From Polydactylus sextarius (Eukaryota > Chordata > Actinopteri > Polynemidae), in contig CM028913.1 of NCBI GenBank assembly GCA_016801845.1, positions 22,968,065 through 23,032,064 on the forward strand: a stretch of DNA of 64,000 bases, written 5' to 3'. Shown piece by piece: positions 46,501 to 56,700 of the stretch. Both the position numbers and the translations under genes were made by a program. Position 1 is the first letter of the stretch. Every line of letters begins with the position of its first letter. The notes beneath the pieces were generated by a model, which worked only from the letters and a program-made list of their open reading frames with translations, made no database searches and was not told where the DNA came from.

Positions 46501-49061
46501 TATTCACAATGTACTGACTCCTCTGTGTAACTTTTACTTTTCCAGCTTCAGTGTTTTTGTTGTCAACAGATTGTACGTTAACTTTAACTTTTCCAGCTTC
46601 AGTGTTTTTGTTGTCAACAGATTGTACGTTAACTTTAACTTTTCCAGCTTCAGTGTTTTTGTTGTCAACAGATTGTACGTTAACTTTCACTTTTCCAGCT
46701 TCAGTGTTTTTGTTGTCAACAGATTGTACGTTAACTTTAACTTTTCCAGTTTCAGTGATTTTGTTGTCAACAGATTGAATGTTAACTTTCGCTTTTCCAG
46801 CTTCAGTGATTTTGTTGTCAATAGATTGTAAGTTAACTTTCGCTTTTCCAGCTTCGGTGTTTCTGCTGTCGACAGATTGTACATTTGTAGTCTCTACTTT
46901 GACTGTTTGAACACGTTTCTGACCAGATGACTGAGTAACATTCTTCTGCACCAATGTGGATTGCTCCAAGGTCTCTTTTCCGGTTCTGGTTTTGTTTGTT
47001 GCCACACTTTTGGTCAAGAGGGTCACAATTTTGGCAGTGCCATTAGATTTCTTCACATTACCCTGAGTTACATTGGTGTGTGGTTCATCTTTCAGTTGGT
47101 CAGATTTAGGAAATGTTTTACCGGCGGTTCCTTCTTTAACAAGCTTGAGGTCAGGTTTTTGGACAACCTTTTTAGAGCTCAGGACTGTTGTTTTGCCTTT
47201 GCGAGCCTCCTCTTGCTTTCTTCCCTCATGTTTCAGGAGAACTTGACCAACAGTTGGGCGATTGGTCTTTGCGGTTGTGGAGGAACCTTTTACAGCTATT
47301 TTCTTAACAGAAACCTCTTGTTTGGCTTGTGTTTTTACAAGAACTGGTTTAACATTAGTGGCCACTCTTGCTTTGCTGTCCTGCTCTTTGGCTTCAGTCG
47401 CCTTCTTCTGATCAGTTTTAGCCTCGGCCTCCTTCTTCTGATCGTTTTTGGCTTCGGTCTCCTTCTGATTGTTTTTGGCTTCAGTCTCCTTCTGATTGTT
47501 TTTGGCTTCAGTCTCTTTCTGATCGTTTTTGGCTTCAGTCTCTTTCTTCTGATCATTTTTCTGCATGGTCACCACCTCCACCGTTTCCTTGGCTTTACCT
47601 TTGGTAGCTTCTGAAATTTCAGAGTACAGATTGAAATAAAATAATAACAACATTAGTCACCTGAACATATGAATCTCTAACTTTCACTTACTTTTATTGC
47701 ACACGACTCCTTGGGCACACTTACTGCAGTCTGGACCCACAAATCCCTGATGGCAGACACATTTCCCCTTCTCACATTCCCCATTGCCGCTACAGTCATC
47801 TGGACAACTTGCAGAACACGGACCTGGGCAGCAATAAAAACAGCCAATTATTAATTTCAGGGTAATACACATACAGTACTTTGGTGAACATGACTGACAT
47901 ACATTTATCTTTCAGCTGGGACATCTCTTTTTCCAGTCGGGCCAGTCGTACTTTAAGTGCAGCCATCTCAGACTCACAACCTCCAGTACAGCCACCAGGC
48001 AACAAGCTGATCTTATGTGTCATCACCAGGGGAGCACCAGGCTTCAGCTGCAGCTCCTGCTCCTTGGCTTTGCTTGAGTCACAGCCATCACTGATCACCA
48101 CCTTGATTGGTTGTGAAGGGGCAGGCTTTTCTTTGGGGGTGGTGTTAGCAGTGGCAGCAGCAGTGGTGGGGGCAGCGGTGGTGGTGGTGGGGGCCTTGGT
48201 TACAGTGGTGCGATTGGCAGGGGCTGCAACTTTATCTTTGTCGGCTGAAGAGCCACTTGCTGTGGCGGTCTTTGCTGGTGTTGACAGAGGTGTTTGAACT
48301 GTAGTGGGGGCAGACTTGTCTTTGGAGGTTTTCACGTCACCAGTGGAGGGAGATTTTGCTACAACAGTCTGATTGACGGAGGCTGTTGGCTTGCTTTTAG
48401 AGGTTTTTGCAGCACTGGCAGGAGCAGACTTTGTGGATGTTGACTGAACGTTTTGGATGACAGTGGGGTTAGATTTGTCTTTGGCAGTCTTCCCATCAGT
48501 GGCTGAAGGAGATTTTACTGAAACAGTCTGATTGACTGAAGGTTGGACTTTGTCTTTGATGTCTTTGGTGGCTTTAGTGCTGCTGGCTGAAGCAGATTTT
48601 GCAGAAGAAGACTGAACATTTGGAGCTACAGTGGGGACAGGCTTGTCTTTGTTGGCCTTTACTTCACTGGTTGAAGGAGATTTAGCTACAACTGTCTGGT
48701 TGCCTGAAGATGTGTGCTTGTCTTTGGTGGTGATGCCTGTAGCAGCTTTTACAGCTGCTGACTGAGTGGTATGACTTATTGCTGGGCCTGCCTTGCTTTT
48801 GGTGGTCGCCGTAGCATTAACTGTTAGAGGTTTCTGGTTGGTGGCTGGAGTAGGCAAAACCGTCTGATTAACCGTGTTTGGCTTTAGGGTGGGACGAATG
48901 GTCTGTTTGGCGAGAGTAGAAGTGGTTTTTGGTTTCGAAAGGGTGAAAGCTGCATTGGGTTTGGTCACGTCGCTTCCTGTGGAGTCTCTTTTCTCATTGG
49001 TTGTGGTTTGAATGGAGGGAAATGGGGTGAGAAGGAGGAGAAGTCCTAGAGTAAACAGCAT
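43561..49061 (-). CDS. tnxb: Tenascin, likely tenascin-X orthologue
   Basis: This is a secreted extracellular-matrix glycoprotein. Exons in coding order: 47903-49061, 47692-47823, 45991-47610, 45791-45913, 45557-45700, 45334-45453, 45091-45246, 44893-45005, 44680-44812, 44445-44596, 44259-44355, 43994-44155, 43749-43912, 43561-43659; total 4,374 bp, 1,457 residues. Order of parts: signal peptide (MLFTLGLLLLLTPFP), a long Thr/Lys/Pro/Ser-rich region, a short heptad segment with Cys for trimer formation (LARLEKEMSQLKDKC), one EGF-like repeat (CSASCPDDCSGNGECEKGKC), a second low-complexity region, four fibronectin III domains (one in the big exon, three split over two exons each), and a C-terminal fibrinogen globe (TECSQELLNG, ETDGGGWTVFQRR, GGWWYKNCY, NNQGIVWIDW). 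Position between C4 and cyp21a2 supports tnxb. It is much smaller than human TNXB (about 4,240 residues), with far fewer EGF and FN3 repeats. Confidence 0.9.
46526..46882 (-). repeat. tnxb: Seven tandem 51-bp units inside the tenascin gene
   Basis: Within the 1,620-bp exon, seven in-frame copies of a 17-residue unit run head to tail (consensus VQSVDNKNTEAGKVKVN). The four copies nearest the FN3 domain are almost identical in DNA, while the three further ones have a few changes (SRN, LQSID, ITETG). Near-identity implies recent slippage or unequal exchange, so copy number may vary between individuals. Further along the same exon (47395-47560) a second short repeat of KNDQKETEA/KNNQKETEA type occurs about five times. 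Confidence 0.95.
47903..49061 (-). CDS. tnxb: Tenascin N-terminal Thr/Lys/Ser-rich exon
   Basis: This first coding exon (386 codons plus one base) encodes the signal peptide, then some 320 residues made mainly of Thr, Lys, Ser, Ala, Val and Pro. Semi-regular units such as SVNQTVxVKSPSxxxxKTxKDK recur several times, with N-x-T glycosylation sites (NQTV, NRTT). Then comes GCTGGCESEMAALKVRLARL, the family heptad region. The low-complexity part has no counterpart in the compact tenascin N-terminus that I know, and would be an extended, probably glycosylated stalk. The open frame is intact, so selection appears to keep it coding. Confidence 0.8.
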
Positions 49062-50378
49062 TTTGAGCCAGCAGCAGTAGCCAGCGATGGTATTGCCTTT
49101 GGAGGATATTTATGTATGTTACTGTTAAATGATTAACTCCTTCCACGATATTTCTGTGACCAGTTGCAAAGGAGATGTTGCCAGGTCTCCTGGAGATGAA
49201 AAAGTGAAAGAGCTAAGTTATGACTCAGTTATGCAGAAAACCTTTTGCAAAATCTTTTTTTTTTAATTTGCTGAGCATACATTCTCCTCAATCACTGGCT
49301 AGTTTAACATTCACAGAGTTCCTATTCATTGTACACTTTATGCCCCCTTGCTCCCATTTTTACTGGCCACTAAAGAGCTACACTTGGAGCAATTTCAGAT
49401 TTCGTGTCTTCTGTTAAAGTGGCGTGACAAGAAACAGCTCTTCCCCTTAAGCTAATATTTTTTTATGTCACCTTTCACTGAACTTTCTTGATCCAATTTA
49501 ACCCGAGCATCAGTGAAAAATATCGGGGGGGAAATAAGCTGATAAAATAAATACAATTTCCTTTAAGAAAATTATAAATCATGATTTTTTTTTTTAAGCT
49601 GTGCATGGTGCTTCACTTTAAAAAATTGTATCAATATTCCATTCGGCCCATAATAGTTAATTCAGTGGCCTGCCAAACCAAGTAACAACTAAATTAGCAG
49701 ATCGAGAACAGGAAGGAAGAAGGTGACTCGAGCGGGAAATCCAGAGAGTCTGCTGGGGAGACTATGCTGAGTGGTAACAGAGCGTCACTGTATAGAACTG
49801 TGGGACACTGGACGTCTTTCACTATACAGAAGGTTACATAGTCCACTGCACCCACAAGTCGTAAAAACCACTAAAAGAAATATGCCCTGCCTTGGCATTA
49901 AATCTTGCAGAAAATCAAATAAATCAAGCGGCGGGTAAACACATTTGGTTTCCTTGCTATACAGAAAGCCACTTTTTTAAAGATTTTGCATCAGTGCATA
50001 GATTAATTGAATACATAGCTGTGGTGTCAACTGCACTAAACTTTCATAGAGTGAAAACTGATCTATTTTCAAACAAATATAGGTGATTATAGCAGCTATA
50101 ACAATCTTACTTATGTGTGTACATACAAATACATACATGACATGTTACCAACTCACTACAACCAGTGTTTCAGTTTTTTTCTGCAGCTAAAATACTTCAA
50201 ATAAATAAAATACTAAAATGCTAAAAATTTAATAGCAGCAATTTATTATCAGTCATAACCTTGAAAATGTATTCAACTATGTTCTAACAACACAGACATC
50301 AAAGCAGAGCTTCATTCACTCAGATGACCCCAGTTACAAAATTAATTGCATGTTTTTAAGAAGAAATGAATGACTTAC
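49062..50378 (-). other. tnxb: Probable first intron of the tenascin gene; no other gene seen
   Basis: AT-rich stretch without recognisable exons between the tenascin ATG and the proposed untranslated exon. Short open frames here have no family features. Confidence 0.45.
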
Positions 50379-50560
50379 CGGAGTGATTGATTTTGTTCTT
50401 GTTCTCTTCTTCTTTATCTGTGTCTTTGTGCTGCTTCCTCCATCTGATTGGAAAAACTCACACACAGAGAGACTTGCTGGGTATGATCAGGGAGGATAGA
50501 GGTGAGAGAAAGGACCACCACTAGAAAGGAGGAGAGTGATAAAGTGTGCTCCTACTTAAG
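50379..50560 (-). promoter_or_regulatory. tnxb: Candidate promoter and untranslated first exon of the tenascin gene
   Basis: A strong minus-strand donor (CACTCCG/gtaagtca) ends a candidate exon at 50379. Upstream, at 50553-50560, CTTAAGTA could act as a TATA-like element, placing the start near 50530. An acceptor-like site (cctccaaag) about 40 bp before the tenascin ATG could receive the splice. An alternative is a start close to the ATG, using ATAAATA at about 49110. Neither is proven. Confidence 0.4.
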
Positions 50561-50599
50561 GACCCCCCCTCTCTCTTCCACGCCTAGTGGTCCCACTCG

Positions 50600-53500
50600 C
50601 TAAACCACCATGGAAAATATTTGTATTTGACTTACAAAAAGAGTGACATTTTTACACAGATTTGGGAATCAAATATGATCAACCACTCTCTTGTGTTTGT
50701 ATTTAATACATTTTTCTCATGTTTAACACACATTACACTGGTAGATTTAATAACACAAAGGATCCAAGACCATGTTGAAATGTCTAAAATTAAATCAGAC
50801 AAATAATGATTTTTATTTTGGGCTCAAATCTTGGACAGTACATTGTAGGACTTAACCTGCACATTTCTGGCTTTCCACTGCTCATGACAGTTACTTCAGT
50901 GTCTGCTGTATGTAACTTGACTTTTGCCAGACACGGCCAGTAACTAGACACAGTCTTTGATTGAATAAAAGCCCCAAGAATCATGATTCAGCTGGAATAC
51001 ATAGTATTAACACTGCAGGTATTCAGTGCAGACTCTGGGGGACAGGAACCTCCCGCCATATGAATCGACTGTTTGTTGGGAGTAATGAGATGTAACTACG
51101 TGGGAGTTATGTAAGTGACCAAATATCCACCAGATTTGAGGAATGCTCTGTGAAGGCGCTGCATCTTTGACCAAATGGCCACCCACCATCCCACCTTTTG
51201 TAAACCACATGAAGACAAGTATATCAAGGGGTCCAGAGCAAACAGGGCATAAGTGACATTTACCTAATTTTGCAGAAGAGCAAAAACAAAAGTGTATATC
51301 ATGGAAATTTTTTATATACATAGGTTATATAGGGTTAGCTAACCCTAATATTAATGTGTTATTATTGTGCTTTTAGGATTGTGCAGTTTTATTATTTTTT
51401 CCTATGATAAAATACTTCTTTTTTTTTAAAAATACCCCTGAGAATATTTAATTAATGCAAAGCTATTATTGTGTAACAGCAGTGAAACTGGAGAAACATC
51501 TCTCTTACACTCTGTCACTGTGATGTGCAGTAGACTCGCTCTGTTACATTGCAGGGATTTAAGAAGCCACACAGTAAAAAAAATAGATAGATAAATAAAT
51601 AAATCAATAAAAATATTTACCTGAAGGTATTTTAGCTGCAAATGTGTTGAGACAGCAAGTTTTTCTTGGCAAGTACACCATGTTCTGATACTGAAAGACA
51701 ACTAATTAGAAGAGAAAGGTGACAAACAGAGACACACTTGAAGCAGAAAGTGATGCACGTCATCCCACACAAAGGAAACAGACTGAAGGTTTAAAAAAGT
51801 AAATCTGATGTGATTGAATCAACTTAAATATAGGCATACGTTTGCACAAGGTACACCACATACACATGTACACGTGTGCCACTGCTTGGTTTGTGTGCAA
51901 ATGCAGTATACAGTGCATTTCTGTGCAGGATGAGTAGCCTCTTCTGCACAAACACTCACTTTATACTTTATATAACTCTATCAATGCATGCGCTGTATCT
52001 GCAGATTAGAGTAGTTCTGGGATCCATGCGAATTAAACGTTTTCCACATACTATAAAGACATGAAACTTTTAAAGCAGCAGCAGCCATTTTGTTGTGTCA
52101 TAGTAGAAAATGCAGAGGTGTGTCAACGTGCACAATACCAGTACCAGGACTCAGCCTGTCATTATTATTATTTTTTTTTTAACCTACACCTGCACTTTGG
52201 TTTTCAAACTGTGACATGTTTGGCTTGTCCTGATGATGGCTCAAATCACCTTGATATTAAAATGAAAAACAAAGATTATAATTGTCAGCGTAGCACCGAC
52301 TCCAAAGTGGGTGGTCCTTCTCCATCAGTGCCTCCATCTGGCGGCAGCCCGCGGCTCCGCCCCCGCGCCTTTCTGCAACCCGTAGACCACCCTCAAACCG
52401 CTGACCCCATCTTGGCCTTTGGAAAAGATGGCTGAAGACATACCTTACCTTCAGCAACTGAGGCTACAGCGCACCTAAGAAAATACACCTGGTCACACGT
52501 GCAACATTTCACAGTTCCCCAGCCAATTTCACGGTTGCTGTTCAAGCACATTTAGGTGTGTTGGAGTAAGTGAGCGTGCACTACGTGTCATACGTGCATT
52601 TACTGTAAATCTCTTGTGGCAATTCACAGATCAACCAGAATATTCATCTCTGTCAGTCTGTGCCGTTTATCTTTCTTTGTGGCAAGAATACATTTTATTG
52701 TGTTGCACATGCAGCCTCAGCAATAACTGAACTGACTGTCCACCACACTTATTACAAACCACCAATTTCTTTGAGAAGGCTACAGTAAAAAGGTCATTTT
52801 TCTTCCAGCTGTGCTGTTGCTGCCGGCTGCTAACAGTACACTAAAGTAATCTTGAGATGTGCGATGCTGACGTCTGCATATTTATTTACCTCTTTATTGA
52901 TTTAAATTTAATGAAATGTCTGATGGCAGCAGCTGGAACAGTGCAGCCATTTATCTAGATGTGATTGAAGTGATGGTCAGTACTCCCGTGTTGCTTACAT
53001 TGGACCGGGCCTCAGAGATTAGAATAATATAAGCACATAAGCCTTCACTTGTTCCTAACCTCTCCACCCATAACGTCCCCCCCGTCTCCCTCTGCACGGC
53101 TCTCCCCCTCCCTTTTTTCTTTTTTATGTTTTCTCCCATCATCTCTCTTGGCATCGGTTGTAACTCACCAAGTTTTTAATTATAATTACACAGAGAAACA
53201 TTTTGATACTTGGCGTATCAACTTTCTCTTCTGTGCTTGAAGTAATGATTGATCCAAATCAGGGAGGGAGGGAGACATGTACTCAAAAACCACTCCCTCT
53301 CTGCCCTTTTTTCCTCAACATGCAGATGTTAGGTTAAGAGCCAGAGGGGGGTAAAATTTAAAGGGGGGTTGCATTGAGCACAGAGACCCCTCTCAGATTC
53401 ATTTACTGCCAGTAAAAGAAAAAATAAATATATTCAGCAGGAAAAAAAACTCAAATCAAACTAGAACAGTAAACACCACTTGGAAAAAAGCCATTATCTC

Positions 53501-53740
53501 CACACATGTTACAAACAAATAAAAAGAAAATTGTCATTCACTTTCTTGGCAACATTTATTTTTACTACTAAACAGTAGTAGCTGTTACATTGCAATAGTA
53601 CATAATACTGTCTGATTGATCTGAATAATAGTGTCAGTAGCTACTGTGCTTTCATGAGTGATTATCAAAGTTTATAAGTTTTACAGAAGTAAAATATGAC
53701 AAAGGTACGAAAAGAGCACTCAGCACTCAAGTGTTTGCTC
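50600..53740. other. Intergenic between tenascin and C4; no gene seen
   Basis: About 3 kb without a credible exon on either strand. A GC- and CpG-rich patch at 52310-52400 stands out from the AT-rich surroundings and could be a promoter or enhancer for the tenascin gene, or part of an old insertion. A pyrimidine-rich segment at 53050-53130 and a long C/T-rich run are also present. The 51000-51300 stretch has open frames but no recognisable domain, and may be a dispersed repeat. Confidence 0.5.
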
Positions 53741-53744
53741 TGTT

Positions 53745-56700
53745 TTACTGTTTGCAGCCGTGCAGCCTGTACTCGTCCAAGAAGCCATTGAACCCTCTGC
53801 AGGCAGCTTTATGGGCAGATTTAGTACAATCTTCTGGCAAAGGCTTTTTCTCAACCCAGGTGGTCAACTCCAACAGATACTGCATCCTACAAAAAGAAGG
53901 AGCGACAGAACAAATGTGAGGACTGATAAATGTAAAGAGCCACTCTTCCATTATATCATTGACTCTACTTACGCTTTGTTTGAGTCGGTCGTGGTGCCGT
54001 CTTTACCCATGATGAGATACTGTTTCCCTATCACTAAGTCTCCTTTGCACTGACGCCTCTTAGCAAACACCCTCTCAGAGTTTTTACCCACCTGGATATC
54101 TCCATCTGACAGATAGATAACAGTCATTATAATCATTAAAGATCTAGCTGGTACAAATCCATTTAAAGCTTCATTGTGACAGTTTACTCACTTGCTCTGA
54201 GGGCGTCAATTACATTAGTTTTGTACAGCTGAAAGTTACTCTTCATGGAAACGTTGAGTACTTCAACAATGTATGCTAAAATAAAAAAATTTTAAAAAGG
54301 AGAATCAAGGAATGATTATGGATTTGAGGTAGTAAAGTTGATATTAAACACTTAACACCACACCTGATCAGCCATAACATTGTGACCACTGACAGTTGGA
54401 GTGAAACCATCTCATCTGACGAATAACATTTTCTTTTATATCATGTGGATGGCCAGGTGTGTGTGCACTGCTTACCTGAGTGCACCATGGAAAAAAAGCA
54501 AGCTGGCAAAGAAGGCAGTGTGATGTTTTGGTCACCTTTGGTATGTTCTGGTATGAATCTTTGACTTCAACCATTCATGTTGAAGTTATTTTGACCCGTA
54601 CCACCTACCTAAATACTGTTGACTAGGTTCATGGAAACTGTATTTCCTAATATAAGTGGCCTCATTCAGCAGAATAATGCTCCTGATACACTATACAAAT
54701 GATGCAAGATGGTTTGAAGAACACAACAACAAATTTAAGATGTTGACAATATGCTAACTAATCAATGGTATCAGTGCTTTTAACCTGCTGCTCAGGTTTT
54801 GGTGCCAGATACCACCGCACCTTCAGGGGACTAGTGGAGTTCATGTCTCTGTTTCGGCAGCAAAAGTAACTACACAATATTAGAGTAGAGGTCATAATGT
54901 TATGGCTGATGATCAGCTGATTATCGTGAGGGCGTCACTGACCATAATCTACTGTCGGGAAGAAACAAGCATGCTCCACTCGGCTGTTCTTCGTCAGTCT
55001 TCGACCATTTTCTAATTTGAATGTCATTTTTAGTTTATGGCAGGGTCCTAAAGAAAAGACGATACAAGAGGCAGTTTTAATCGTTTACACAAACCTGAAG
55101 GATGAAGCTAAATTTATTGAAGTAGCGGCCTACTTTCTGCACATTGGCACACATCGTCTGAACACAGCTTGGACACCACCTTGCTCCTCTTGGGGGCCGA
55201 GTAGAACACAGTACACTTTCGATCTGCAAGGAAAAGACAACTAGGCCATAAATTCCTGCTCAAATTTAATAAATATCTTTGAATATTTTTTAAAAGCAAA
55301 GAAACCTCACCTGGTTCATAATAGTCATAGAACACAGCTGGAGCAGGCTGCAGAAGGCCGACTGGCACAGTCTGCTTAGCACTGAAGCGAATACATTCCC
55401 GTTCTTCATAGAGCTGGCGAAAGGAAAAAATCTTACAGTAACAGACATGAAAGTCTTGTTCATGCAAAGAGATGTCAAACCTCGTACCTCGTTGAAATAG
55501 ATCACCACTCTTCCATAGGAGACTTCATAATGAGAAATGTATTGCTCAGGTGGCTCCCTCAGCTAGAAAGACAAAAAAATATATATATGTTTTTGGGTTA
55601 ACCCTCCATGTATTTCAAGCATGATGGTTCAAGCCTGGGTGAAATGTACCAGGCATGGTGATGATCCTAGTTTGGTAAGAACAGTGGTTTTATACAATAC
55701 CATTGAAGTTTAGCCCAATTTTAAACAACAGATCTGTACATTTTTTCAAACAGCAGGTTGATCACAGTTAACTTGGTTGTACAATGTAGTCTTTTGCATT
55801 AATTATATGAGGAGAGATTTGTGTCCATCCAAATTGTACACTAACTGCCAAACATTGCTGTTGGTCTTTTGTGAAAATTAATGGGACATCCCAGGATAAC
55901 TATAATGAAAAGGAGGCAGAGGAAGAGAAAAAGGTACTAACCCTGTCCAGATCCTCCTTGTTAGGCTCGAATCCACTCAGTAGTGTGATATCAGCAATGG
56001 CCATTCCTGTGAGGTTTTCATTTAGGCTGTGACTACACACACAAAAAAGATAGGGAGGTAGAATCAGCTGACACTGATTTGTTAAGCGTATTCTCTCATG
56101 AATTTTTAAAAATATCAACCAACCTGACACAGACTGTGTAAGTGACATCCTCATCTGAAATCAGTTCATTGTTAACATCTCTTCTGCTTCGGCTGTGAGA
56201 GCTCTTCTCCACATCATCATAGTCATCATAGTATTCGTAGTTTTCTATGACCTTAGCTATGGACACAGAGGTTAGTGTAAGTCTGTAGCTTTTATCAACC
56301 AAATATGTAGTTGTAATTTGTAATCATTGACCAAAACTCACCGGTGTACCTCACTTTCCCCTCCACGGTGACGCTGATGGACAGTTTCTTGCAGTCGTCC
56401 TTAGGGTCCAGGCGATGGTAAGCTTTCACAATCTGGTGAGGATATTGGTGATTTTCTGTAAGTTACAGATCTTGATTAGCATGGGAAAAGAAAATCATGA
56501 AACTTACCTTTATTTTGGCTTCTCCTTGTCCTGACAGTTGTGCGACAATGTTGCTTCCTGTAAATTTCTGGGACAAGAGGCAGCAAGTCATTTCAGAATG
56601 AGGTTGAAAATTATATTATATCAAAGTGTCCTGCTGAAACAATCTGTCCATGATACCTTTAGGTCCGTTTCCACCTTCTGATTTCTTTCAAGAGTAAGCC

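Noticed and set aside
46961..47614. 217-codon open frame on the plus strand opposite the tenascin gene
   Set aside because: It is a shadow of the Lys-rich tenascin exon. The real frame is fixed by the FN3 domain and by the splice phases.
52257..52457. 66-codon open frame on the minus strand in the CpG-rich patch
   Set aside because: No domain, no splice context and no similarity to a known family; explained by GC-rich composition.
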